Shown here: positions 55,484 through 63,825 of the stretch, piece after piece
How positions within the stretch are numbered: the stretch's first letter is position 1
How the letters are laid out: each line of letters opens with the position of its first letter
NCBI GenBank assembly: GCA_028293625.1
Contig: JAQGOL010000007.1
Coordinates: forward strand, 1 to 64,000
Source of the DNA: Chthoniobacteraceae bacterium
GTDB lineage: Bacteria > Verrucomicrobiota > Verrucomicrobiia > Chthoniobacterales > Chthoniobacteraceae
Length of the DNA: 64,000 bases
Reading direction: 5' to 3'
Program-made: the position numbers and the translations under genes
Notes under the pieces: model-generated
Databases searched by the model: none
The model's input: only the letters and a program-made list of their open reading frames with translations
What the model was told of the DNA's origin: nothing

Positions 55484-56749
55484 TTAGAAGTTGTAGTTAA
55501 AATGGACCCCCACGCGATTCTGATAGTAATCACGGTTATCAAGATCGGAATCCTTAAGAATATATTGATAACGGACTCCAACAACCAGTTTCTGGGTAAG
55601 CCGATAATCAAACGAGACTCCACCGCCGTAGCGCTGGGCGTTCTCGGAGAAGAATCCACCGGATTCGTCGGCATCTTCAAAAAAAGCATCAAAATTAAGG
55701 GTGATAGTTGGGTTGAGCCTCCAACTCGCGGTATACCGGGCGAAAGTCAAATCAATAGAATTCGTCGTTAACCCCAAGCGCGTTTCGCGGCCGGCGGTCA
55801 AGGTTTCCGTGACGTAAGGATTGAGACGATGAGCCAGCGTCAGAACCGCGTAGGGACTGCTCGAATCACTGGAATCGCCATTGGAAGCGCCTGTATCAAA
55901 GCTAATTCCCTGATAACCGACCGCGAGGCGCAATCGGAGATAATTAGTGAGGGTGCTTTCAACGAAAGCTCCGACCTGGTAAGTGACTCCGTCGTTATTA
56001 AACGATTCGTCATAGTCTATCAATGCGGTTCCTGCATCGATACCAACCGTATTTACATCGCTTAAACGAAACGCAGCTGAAAAAGAGAACTGTTCTTCGG
56101 AACGATCGAGGTAATTGAAGTCTCCGCCAATTGCCTTGAAATTATAATGATCGTAGCCCAGGACGAGTTTAACATCATTCAGATCCCAGAGGACCGAAAT
56201 GCCGGCGTCATTTTGGAACCGGGTAAAATCTTCGGTATTACTGATACTGATGTCATCGAGAGGATCCTGCAGGATTGAAAAGCGATCGTGCAAGTTGATC
56301 TTAAAATCGCCTACAAAGATATCAAAGGAGAGCTGCGAGTTCGGGGCGATAAGGATCGTATCCGGATTATTTCTTGAATGATCGAGATAAGCGGCATAGG
56401 AAATTCCCAAATCAAAGCGCAATGCATTGATCGGTGTTACTTGCCATAGCGAATTCAACTCCAACCCGGGACGCAGAATGATATCGGCCCGGCGATTATT
56501 CTCGGAGAGGTTAATGTTATCATTAAACTCAATATCAAAACTCCCATTCAGATCAAAGATAACGGGGCCGGCCTTTAGGTTATAAATGAATGGTGGTGCC
56601 GCAGTGCGACGTGCCTCTGAAGCCATCGATCCCGCCAACGAAGGGCGGATCGATTCCTGCGCCTCCAGGAGCGGCGTCACTACGGTAAGAACTGCAGCGG
56701 TTCCAGCGAGATAACGCAGAGCCGAAAGGGGTGATAGTAAATTTCTCAT
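55484..56749 (-). CDS. Outer-membrane beta-barrel protein of the polysaccharide locus
   Basis: A protein of 421 residues. Signal peptide (RYLAGTAAVLTVVTPLLEA), then about 16 amphipathic beta strands of alternating pattern (INALRFDLGISYAAYLDHSR; RLRLAVGYQGISFDTGAS; LVVGVRYQYILKDSDLDNRD), ending in Phe (FNYNF) as required for barrel insertion. It resembles barrels encoded next to Wza-like genes in EPS loci that lack a pore helix. Likely the outer-membrane exit for the polymer (inference). It is separated from the Wza-like gene by 12 bases. Confidence 0.8.
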   Translation of the reverse strand: MRNLLSPLSALRYLAGTAAVLTVVTPLLEAQESIRPSLAGSMASEARRTAAPPFIYNLKAGPVIFDLNGSFDIEFNDNINLSENNRRADIILRPGLELNSLWQVTPINALRFDLGISYAAYLDHSRNNPDTILIAPNSQLSFDIFVGDFKINLHDRFSILQDPLDDISISNTEDFTRFQNDAGISVLWDLNDVKLVLGYDHYNFKAIGGDFNYLDRSEEQFSFSAAFRLSDVNTVGIDAGTALIDYDESFNNDGVTYQVGAFVESTLTNYLRLRLAVGYQGISFDTGASNGDSSDSSSPYAVLTLAHRLNPYVTETLTAGRETRLGLTTNSIDLTFARYTASWRLNPTITLNFDAFFEDADESGGFFSENAQRYGGGVSFDYRLTQKLVVGVRYQYILKDSDLDNRDYYQNRVGVHFNYNF

Positions 56750-56878
56750 TAACGCTGACTTCGATTACAGTTTAACTTGGTTGGGTTAACCCATGGCTTT
56801 GGCACAGGCCAAAAGCGACGGAATGGAATATCTCAATTGCGCGTCTAACCTCGACGCCCAAAAAACAGTGACTGCAAC

Positions 56879-57640
56879 CTAGTTACTGTCTGCCGTGGTA
56901 TCCGGATTGGGATTATTGAGCTGTGACCCACCGCCGCCCGTATTAAAAATAGGCGTGTTATCCGAAGCAAAGTTAAGCCCATCCCCACCCAGTCCAAGCA
57001 GACCGCGGCCCGCAGCGGCGTTTACAAGCGCCGGATCAAGATCAGGGAACTCCTCAAGCGTTGAATTAGCCAGAGCCTCAGCCATCGTCACATTGCTCAG
57101 CTGCTTTCCATCACGCACAAAGTCGCCAGGATGATGCAATGAAGCGACCGCCACCTCCATGATTCGATAGGCAAACGGCCGGGGCGCCGCCTTGATAGCC
57201 GCTTTGACGATAACCGGCGCGCACTCCTCATCGAGAAGGATGGAGACCCGCACGATCGCGTAAATGAGTTCCGCTGGCGGCTTTTTGCCAAGAGATTCGA
57301 TTGCCACCGACACAATCCTGGCCGACTCCGGGCAAACGTGACGGCGATCAGATTTGAAAATGACCGCCACATAGTTGGGCGCTTCCTGAGGATTTGCGAT
57401 GATCGCAGCCCTGAGCGCTTTCTCGATCTCTTCAATGGAGGCCTTCGCGATGGGCTTTTTCAAGGCAGCCTGAAACTGTTGCGCGCTCTCCGCAGGAGGT
57501 GTGGGCATCTCCAGTTTTGCGGTTTTTGCAAGAAGCGACGGAGAGTACAGAAAAAAGACACTTGCACCCAGAGCGGCAAGGATCGAGGCACTGGCAACGC
57601 GGCGGGTCGTTTTCAAAGTCAGATCGTTTAAGTGGTGCAT
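56879..57640 (-). CDS. Exported protein of unknown function, first gene of the locus
   Basis: A protein of 253 residues. An N-terminal signal anchor (VASASILAALGASVFFLYSP SLLA-like) follows a 14-residue basic lead. The body is helical with repeated PAES/AALKKP, KALRAAIIANPQEAPNYVAV, IVSVAIESLGKKPPAELIYA and VKAAIKAAPRPFAYRIMEVA segments, like HEAT/Sel1-type helical hairpins. The tail is Gly/Asn-rich (GLLGLGGDGLNFASDNTPIF). No family recognised. It heads the run of minus-strand genes, so the promoter of the locus should lie upstream of 57640. Confidence 0.6.
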   Translation of the reverse strand: MHHLNDLTLKTTRRVASASILAALGASVFFLYSPSLLAKTAKLEMPTPPAESAQQFQAALKKPIAKASIEEIEKALRAAIIANPQEAPNYVAVIFKSDRRHVCPESARIVSVAIESLGKKPPAELIYAIVRVSILLDEECAPVIVKAAIKAAPRPFAYRIMEVAVASLHHPGDFVRDGKQLSNVTMAEALANSTLEEFPDLDPALVNAAAGRGLLGLGGDGLNFASDNTPIFNTGGGGSQLNNPNPDTTADSN

Positions 57641-58308
57641 AAAATTCCCTTATCGAGCTATAGGGGAGCATCCGGCGTTGCGTAAAGAGAAAATAGCCTG
57701 CCCTAAATTTCTTTTTTTTACTGGGAATCAAATACTTCCCACCTGCGATTACCTTATTCGGCAGCTTTTATAGCTGCTATTTCTCAAGCGCTCCCCCTTA
57801 AGCCACCACCTTCAATTCGCTGCGATTTAAACTTTTTTACCTAATAGCCGGGCTCGAACTACTAACATTCTGAATAACATCCCACCATCGCCTCGCAAAA
57901 CAGCGATTCCACTCCGCTTGGATACCATCACGTGCTGCCGATGCCGATTCGTTGTAAATGATTTGATTTGAACGCGCAATGCAAACACGCCTATAAACGG
58001 CACGAAAGTTGCATAGCGAACAATTCTCAAGGATAAGAACCGCTTTATTGTAACTGAGGAGAATGCCGGACGATTAACCGATTTGCGCCACGAATAAAGC
58101 CCGTTTTGAGGCTGACGGCCGCCGCAATCCTGAAGTCTGAGCCACCTTTGTGGGTTGTCAAGAGGACCGGCATCCACTGCTCGCGCCCTCGCTGTCAGAG
58201 CCCAGGTGGCGAGTCAGCGTCGACTCCGGGGATGACTGCTCTGAAGCGCTCTCAGTTCCGGGAAAAGCCAAGGCGTTTCAACGAGAATAGCTGACCGGGG
58301 CCGTACTC
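57641..58308. other. Intergenic region upstream of the polysaccharide locus
   Basis: No supported gene; a minus frame at 57827-58177 has no motif or signal. The first 200 bases probably carry the promoter of the locus. No consensus element could be identified with confidence. Confidence 0.4.
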
Positions 58309-58632
58309 CTAGCAGGCCGCGGAGCGGCGGCGAAAGCGCTGAAGACCGGGCAATGAACCGAGACCCGCAAGCAGCATCGCAGCGGCACTCCGCTCAGGAA
58401 TCACCAACGCAACATCATTGCCGCCAACAAATTCTCCGGTGACGTAGTTTGCAGTGTAGCTAATGGCAAACGTGCTATTCCCGATCAAAACAGACGCTCC
58501 ATTCGACAGCCCGTTAAACTTTCAATTAACTGTATCAGCTCCATCGTTTACCATGATGGAAAAGCTGTCACCGATATTCGGGGCGAAGTTGTTGATCAAA
58601 GTAATTATCCGCCAAGCGCATAGTCGCCCCAT
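58309..58632 (-). pseudogene. C-terminal relic of an autotransporter-type PEP-CTERM protein
   Basis: One frame from an ATG at 58632 to TAG at 58309 reads CAWRIITLINNFAPNIGDSF, then SIMVNDGADTVN, a TGA, then KFNGLSNGASVLIGNSTFAI and SYTANYVTGEFVGGNDVALV, and ends IPERSAAAMLLAGLGSLPGL with QRFRRRSAAC. This is the end of autotransporter-associated beta-strand proteins (GDxFxIxxNDG...G(D)NDVxLxVPEP) with a PEP-CTERM tail in which PEP has become PER. The in-frame TGA (from GGA by one change) and missing N-terminus make it a pseudogene. Confidence 0.65.
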
Positions 58633-58825
58633 TTATAAATCGCGACAGTATATTGTCGGCTTGTTTCCCTATTGCATGCACTCCTTACACTTTCACCTCT
58701 TTGTTAACATGGCCCTACAAGCAATAAACGGGCGTCACACCTGCGTATCTCATTGATAAAATGAGACTTGCTACATCAAAATATCATACGCTCGCGTTAA
58801 TATTTTTCGGCAAATTGGCAGCCGA

Positions 58826-60400
58826 TTACGGGGAAGGAACCTCGGGAATCGCCGACGCCTGCCGAAGACGGTAGATGGTCACGTTCCTGCAGGAGATATC
58901 TAAGACGACCGGCTCAAATACTTGCTTAATATAAGCGAATGTTTGCGGATGCGTATTATGAAAATAAAGATCGTCCCGGCCATCGATCATCTCATCCTGT
59001 AACAACACCCATTTGATCTGCTTCTCTTTAAAAGCCGCGATAAGCGCTTCGTCCTCGGATAGCGAGGCCGGCCAGATCAAATAAAGCGCCTTAAGCGGCG
59101 AGAGCCGGTTGGTGGCCGGATAGAGCCCTGGCAGATGCGCGAGAAAGGCAATGGGATCGCCCGGTTTCGCAAGACGGCTGGCCAGCGCCCGCGCCAGCAG
59201 CAGGGGCGCGGCGTTTCTTTCCGGCACGTGGAGGCGCTCCAGCTGCACCTTCATTTCCACAAATGTTCCTTCAGGGAAAACTGTTTTCTGACCAAGCCCT
59301 GTCTCCAAAGCCAGCCCGGCAACCGTCGCGGCGAGGAGTCCGAAAGCCACGGCGCGGAGAAAGACCGGGGACAGCCAGTGAAAAAGCGCGGCGATACCTA
59401 AAATCAACGCCGGAACAGCGTGGGCCAGATGCACGCAATCGGGCCGTGAAAATGTAAAATGAGCGTATGGAATGGTCACCGCAGCAGCCGCGATCAGGAG
59501 CGGATGCCGCGCCGCTTTGGCAGGGCCAAACGAAAGAAGAGGAAAAAGCGTTGCGGCTATAAACAGAGGAAGTGCCACGTAAAAACAGCGCTGGACGGCA
59601 TTGCAGATAAACATAAGCCCCTGATTCTCCGGGCCGATAAGCCATGGCCACGGCACTGGGCAGCCCAGATTTGTCCCAAGGGAAAGTTCGCGGGCAAGCA
59701 TCTCAAAAAACGCTCGGAAATAGCCGGGCGCCAAAAGAAACATGAGTAACTGAGGCAGGTAGCCAACGACAATCCCGGCGCCGGAAAGCAGGACACGCTT
59801 TGGCAGCGCGCTCCATTCGCCACGGGAAAGTATCAGGAGGATAAGACCGAATGCCAAAACCATGTAAACGCCATGATTGCGCCCCATAAAGGCCATCAGT
59901 CCGATAAAGATGCCCGAAAGAAAAAACTGCCGGGAGCAGGGCCGTTCAATAAGCCGGACTGCCATGTAAACGCCCATCAAGGCGATCGATTGCTCAAATG
60001 ATTTATAACGTGGAAACATCCAGAGCACGAGGCAGAGCGCCATTGCGACGAGGAATCGCCAATCAGTGGAAATGCGACGCGCTGCCAGCAGCCCGCACGT
60101 GACACCCATGCACGAAAACAGCACGCAGGCGGCGCGCATTCCAATCAAACCTTCCCCAAAAAGCGTACTCCATGCGGTAACCCAAAAATAGCGGCCGGGA
60201 TCGTAAGCCTGGAAATCGCGAGTTGGCAGCATCCCCGCCTTTACCGCGCGAAGGCCGTACCAGAGGTAACCCTCGTCCGCGAGATCGATGCCAATATTTC
60301 CATCAAGCAGGAACCATCCGAAGCTTAAAACGAGGCTTAGGAGTGTGAGCCAGAGCAAATGCACGTTGGCACGGTTGAAATAAGGCGGGTTTGAAACCAT
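58826..60400 (-). CDS. Polytopic GT39/PMT-like membrane glycosyltransferase
   Basis: A protein of 524 residues with about 10-12 membrane helices. The first periplasmic loop has DLADEGYLWYGLRAVKAGML and PTRDFQAYDPGRYFW, an Asp-Glu pair as used by ArnT/PMT-type GT-C enzymes to activate the acceptor. A C-terminal soluble domain (about 400-515) follows. It should transfer a sugar from a polyprenyl-phosphate donor to a periplasmic acceptor. It is divergent from the methyltransferase/GT2/GT39 set, which could make the donor. Confidence 0.75.
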   Translation of the reverse strand: MVSNPPYFNRANVHLLWLTLLSLVLSFGWFLLDGNIGIDLADEGYLWYGLRAVKAGMLPTRDFQAYDPGRYFWVTAWSTLFGEGLIGMRAACVLFSCMGVTCGLLAARRISTDWRFLVAMALCLVLWMFPRYKSFEQSIALMGVYMAVRLIERPCSRQFFLSGIFIGLMAFMGRNHGVYMVLAFGLILLILSRGEWSALPKRVLLSGAGIVVGYLPQLLMFLLAPGYFRAFFEMLARELSLGTNLGCPVPWPWLIGPENQGLMFICNAVQRCFYVALPLFIAATLFPLLSFGPAKAARHPLLIAAAAVTIPYAHFTFSRPDCVHLAHAVPALILGIAALFHWLSPVFLRAVAFGLLAATVAGLALETGLGQKTVFPEGTFVEMKVQLERLHVPERNAAPLLLARALASRLAKPGDPIAFLAHLPGLYPATNRLSPLKALYLIWPASLSEDEALIAAFKEKQIKWVLLQDEMIDGRDDLYFHNTHPQTFAYIKQVFEPVVLDISCRNVTIYRLRQASAIPEVPSP

Positions 60401-60593
60401 TTGAAAAGTGTGTGCCGTAACTAAAAGCGCTCAGGCAGGCACGCATTCTTTCGAGTTCCACGCCGGCCCGCACAGCTCGAATTTCAGGAGTTTCATTTTC
60501 GAATTCAAAGCGGGCTTCAGCGAAGTGCTGGGGCGCCTTTTCATTCGCAGTTGTCTTTTCCCCGCTTCCCCGTCCTCATACGCTTTTAACCAA

Positions 60594-61439
60594 ATGCCTC
60601 TCGATCTCCCTATGGATTTTGACCCTCGAAAAATCAGCCATGGATTAACGCGCGGTGAGGCTGGCGTCTGGTTTACCGGGAGGCGCGAGCCGGTTTCTTA
60701 TCTTGAAGATGGCAACGCGCTTTGTTTTGAACTGGAGGAAAAATCGTTTTGGTTTGCCCACCGCAACGCCTGCATTACCTCAATCGTGCAGCGTTTTGCC
60801 CCCTCGGGTGCCATTTACGACATCGGCGGCGGCAACGGTTACGTGAGCCGCTCGCTGATCGAAGCGGGGTTTGAATGCGTCCTGGTTGAGCCCGGCCAGG
60901 TCGGGGCCCTCAACGCTGCCCGTCGCGGTCTGCCCCGCGTTATTTGCGGTACCCTCCAAAGCGCCCAATTCCTCGACGATTCATTGCCAGCCGCCGCGAT
61001 TTTCGATGTGCTCGAACATATCGACGACGCGGCTGGTTTCTTAAATGAAATTGCCCGCTGCGTGATGCGGGGCGGCCGCCTTTATATCACCGTCCCCGCT
61101 TTTGAATGGCTCTGGTCTCACGACGACGTGACAGCCGGCCATTTCCGCCGTTACACACTTGACCGATTGGAAGCGTCGGTGCGCGCGGCCGGGTTCACTC
61201 CGCTTTTTGCCTCTTACTTTTTCGCGATTCTGCCTCTTCCTCTCTTTCTGTTGCGCACGCTGCCAAGCTTTTTTGGCCGCCGCCGCCTTGCTCCCCGCAC
61301 TTACAAAAAGCTGCATCAACCACGCACCGGACGCCTCCCCGGCCATCTCCTCAATTTGGAACAAAAGCGGATTGAACGCGGGGCAGCACTTCCTTTTGGA
61401 AGCAGTTGCCTGCTTGTGGCAGAAAAACGTCAACAATGA
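60594..61439 (+). CDS. SAM methyltransferase with C-terminal membrane segment
   Basis: A protein of 281 residues from MPLDLPMDFDPRKISHGLTR (MDFDPRK at 60612 is an alternative); the 62-codon upstream extension of the frame is not protein-like. The N-terminus (WFTGRREPVSYLEDGNALCF, then SFWFAHRNACI) precedes motif I AIYDIGGGNGYVSRSLIEAG, AAIFDVLEHIDDAAGFLNEI and YITVPAFEWLWSHDD. A hydrophobic stretch (YFFAILPLPLFLLRTLP) may anchor it to the inner membrane. Its stop overlaps the GT2 start by 4 bases. Confidence 0.82.
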   Translation: MPLDLPMDFDPRKISHGLTRGEAGVWFTGRREPVSYLEDGNALCFELEEKSFWFAHRNACITSIVQRFAPSGAIYDIGGGNGYVSRSLIEAGFECVLVEPGQVGALNAARRGLPRVICGTLQSAQFLDDSLPAAAIFDVLEHIDDAAGFLNEIARCVMRGGRLYITVPAFEWLWSHDDVTAGHFRRYTLDRLEASVRAAGFTPLFASYFFAILPLPLFLLRTLPSFFGRRRLAPRTYKKLHQPRTGRLPGHLLNLEQKRIERGAALPFGSSCLLVAEKRQQ

Positions 61440-62425
61440 CCGCGCCCCTCCTGAATACTTTTCACGCTCCTCAGGCCGAGCGCCTGGCATCAAAGCTTCC
61501 ATCGATCTCGGTCGTTGTGCCGGTTTACAACAGCGAGCAAACACTCGAAATGCTCATCGAGAGGTTGCTGCCGGTTTTAAGCAAAATCAGCAGCCTCTAT
61601 GAAGTCATCTTCGTCAACGACGGAAGCCGTGATCAAAGCGGAAGCGTGGCGCGGCGATTAAGCCAGGCGTTTCCGTTTTTGACCGTGATTGAACTCATGC
61701 GTAATTACGGGCAGCACAACGCCCTTTTGGCCGGCATCCGCCGGGCTCGATACGAGATCCTTATCACCCTCGACGATGACCTCCAAAATCCGCCTGAGGA
61801 GATTCCGCGGCTTCTGGCCGGTTTAACTGAGGGGGTCGATGTCGTCTATGGTGTGCCGGCTATTGAACAGCATGGGCTGCTTCGCGACCTGGCTTCACAA
61901 GTCACCAAACTGACCCTTCAAAATGCCATGGGAGCGGAAACCGCGCGCCATATCAGCGCATTCCGAATCTTTCGCACCGGGCTGCGTGAAGCTTTTAGCG
62001 AGTACCGGGGCTCTTTTGTTTCAATCGACGTGCTGTTGACTTGGGCAACGACTCGTTTCAGCGCTGTCATCGTCCGGCACGAGCCGCGCCACGCCGGCCC
62101 TTCCAATTACACCGTCCGCAAGCTCATCTTTCACGCCATTAACCTGATGACCGGCTTCAGCACGCTTCCATTGCAACTGGCCAGCCTGATCGGGTTCGCT
62201 TTCACCGTAATCGGATTTCTGATCCTCCTTTTTGTCCTCGGCCGTTATGCGATTGATGGCGGCTCGGTGCCCGGCTTCCCTTTTCTTGCCTCCATCATCG
62301 CGCTATTTTCCGGCGCCCAGATGTTCGCTTTGGGAATCATCGGTGAATACCTTGCGCGAGTGCATTTTAGGATGATGGACAAACCGCCTTATGCGGTGCG
62401 GGAAACAATTGGGAACGGCGCATGA
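61436..62425 (+). CDS. Family 2 polyprenyl-phosphate glycosyltransferase (ArnC/DPM1-like)
   Basis: A protein of 329 residues from the ATG overlapping the previous stop. GT-A domain: SISVVVPVYNSEQTLEMLIE, IFVNDGSRDQSG, ILITLDDDLQNPPEEIPRLL (metal-binding DDD), VVYGVPAIEQHG. Two C-terminal membrane helices (LASLIGFAFTVIGFLILLFV; FLASIIALFSGAQMFALGII) and the closing GEYLARVHFRMMDKPPYAVR are typical of ArnC/GtrB/DPM1-like enzymes that charge undecaprenyl phosphate with a sugar. It likely supplies the donor for the following GT39 protein. Confidence 0.93.
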   Translation: MTAPLLNTFHAPQAERLASKLPSISVVVPVYNSEQTLEMLIERLLPVLSKISSLYEVIFVNDGSRDQSGSVARRLSQAFPFLTVIELMRNYGQHNALLAGIRRARYEILITLDDDLQNPPEEIPRLLAGLTEGVDVVYGVPAIEQHGLLRDLASQVTKLTLQNAMGAETARHISAFRIFRTGLREAFSEYRGSFVSIDVLLTWATTRFSAVIVRHEPRHAGPSNYTVRKLIFHAINLMTGFSTLPLQLASLIGFAFTVIGFLILLFVLGRYAIDGGSVPGFPFLASIIALFSGAQMFALGIIGEYLARVHFRMMDKPPYAVRETIGNGA

Positions 62426-62463
62426 ATTCGCGGTGGCGCGCTGCCTGCTGAGTCCAAATCGAC

Positions 62464-63777
62464 ATGAAATTAATTGAACCCGAGTCGGGCATTGTGGACG
62501 CCTCATCTTTTCCCACCAACGGGCACGGGCGCAAGATGCAGTGGCTGGCGTGGTCAACGGCGTTGCTGATCATGGCGGTGGGAATTTTTTTGCGTCTCCA
62601 GCCATCGGCAGGGTTTAAAGGGTTCGGATTCGATGAAGCGCTTTACCGGGAATATGTAATCAAAGTCGATGCGGTCGGCCTGGAGAATTATCCCGCGATT
62701 TGCCAGAACTACATCGACGAGCAACGGCGCCCGGAGATCATGGCGAAACTGCCGCCCACCCGCTTTCTTTATATCGCTTGTGGCTGGGCCTGGAAACGCG
62801 CGCAATTTGGCGATGCTCCCGCGTTATCGGCCAGGACCCCGGGTTTTGTGCAAACCGATCCGGTGCTTCTTTCCCTCGATCACGTCTCGGCGCTTTTTGC
62901 CGTATTGTTATTGGGGCTCTCCGGCATCGCCGCATGCCGGATGCTTGGCGTCTGGCCTGGACTCGGTGTGCTGGCGCTTATGAGCGTCGCGCCGACTGCC
63001 GTTCACATGGCCCAGCATGCGCTTATTGACGGATTCTTCGCTTTTTTTGCGTTGCTTTCACTTTGGACACTTTGGGAAGTGCTTCAGCATCCCGGCCGTA
63101 CGGGCTGGCTGGCGGCACACGGAGTAGCCCTCGCGCTCATGGTGCTGGTTAAGGAAAACGCTTTTTTTGTCTTTGTCGCTCTCGCGGCCATCGTTGGCCT
63201 TAACCGCTGGGCCAGGTTTGGCATCGTAACCTCACGGTTGCTCCTTGTGATGATCGTCGGGCCGCTTGCCGGGCTGACCATTCTGGTCTGGGTTGCCGGT
63301 GGAGCCGGTCCGTTTATTGAAATCTACAAACTGCTGGTTAGCAAAGCGCAGAACCTTCAATACGCCATCATGACAGGGGACGGGCCTTGGTATCGGTACC
63401 TGGTCGACATCATGCTGGTCAGCCCGATCGTCCTTTGCCTGGCGATTGGCGGATTTTTCACCTCCGTAAAAGAAAGCCGACCGCTTCTCTACTTAACCCT
63501 CTTCATCGGCATCAGTTACCTAATCATGTGCAATGTGCGCTTCGGCATGAACCTGCGTTACGCCTCCATCTGGGATCTCCCATTGCGCGCGCTTGCCGTT
63601 GCGCAAATCGGCTTGCTTGCGCGTCCGTTTGGCAAACATGCCACCCTTGTCGCCGCGCTTCTGGTCTGTGCCCTTTGCGCCTATGAGTTTCGCCAGTTCG
63701 GAATCTTTTTTAAAGACTTCGGCTTGTACGAACTCGCCAGCGAAGGGCTGCTGCGCGCGGTAAAGATTTTGAAGTAG
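62464..63777 (+). CDS. ArnT-like GT39 family membrane glycosyltransferase
   Basis: A protein of 437 residues. The first helix (WLAWSTALLIMAVGIFLRLQ) is followed by a periplasmic loop with GFDEALYREYVIKVD (Asp-Glu of PMT/ArnT enzymes). About ten helices follow (LLLGLSGIAACRML; DGFFAFFALLSLWTLWEVLQ; LVKENAFFVFVALAAIVGL). It would use the lipid-linked sugar made by the GT2 encoded 38 bases upstream to glycosylate a lipid or protein in the periplasm. A hairpin terminator follows. Confidence 0.85.
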   Translation: MKLIEPESGIVDASSFPTNGHGRKMQWLAWSTALLIMAVGIFLRLQPSAGFKGFGFDEALYREYVIKVDAVGLENYPAICQNYIDEQRRPEIMAKLPPTRFLYIACGWAWKRAQFGDAPALSARTPGFVQTDPVLLSLDHVSALFAVLLLGLSGIAACRMLGVWPGLGVLALMSVAPTAVHMAQHALIDGFFAFFALLSLWTLWEVLQHPGRTGWLAAHGVALALMVLVKENAFFVFVALAAIVGLNRWARFGIVTSRLLLVMIVGPLAGLTILVWVAGGAGPFIEIYKLLVSKAQNLQYAIMTGDGPWYRYLVDIMLVSPIVLCLAIGGFFTSVKESRPLLYLTLFIGISYLIMCNVRFGMNLRYASIWDLPLRALAVAQIGLLARPFGKHATLVAALLVCALCAYEFRQFGIFFKDFGLYELASEGLLRAVKILK

Positions 63778-63778
63778 G

Positions 63779-63795
63779 AAAGCGTCTTCGCTTTT
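63779..63795 (+). terminator. Short hairpin with T-run after the GT39 gene
   Basis: AAAGCG and CGCTTT form a 6-bp stem around a TCTT loop, followed by one further T; it begins 1 base past the stop. Weak but well placed. Confidence 0.4.
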
Positions 63796-63825
63796 AACGG
63801 CCGGAATTTTGCGTCTGAAAGTCTG

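Noticed and set aside
57827-58177. 116-codon minus frame upstream of the polysaccharide locus
   Set aside because: Composition is not protein-like and no motif is found; probably chance in the promoter region.
1927-58632. Stop-codon reassignment or recoding as the cause of in-frame stops
   Set aside because: The interrupted genes carry TAA, TAG and TGA alike, all are also truncated or mobile-element genes, and intact genes use the stops normally; no SECIS or PYL-type structure was seen.
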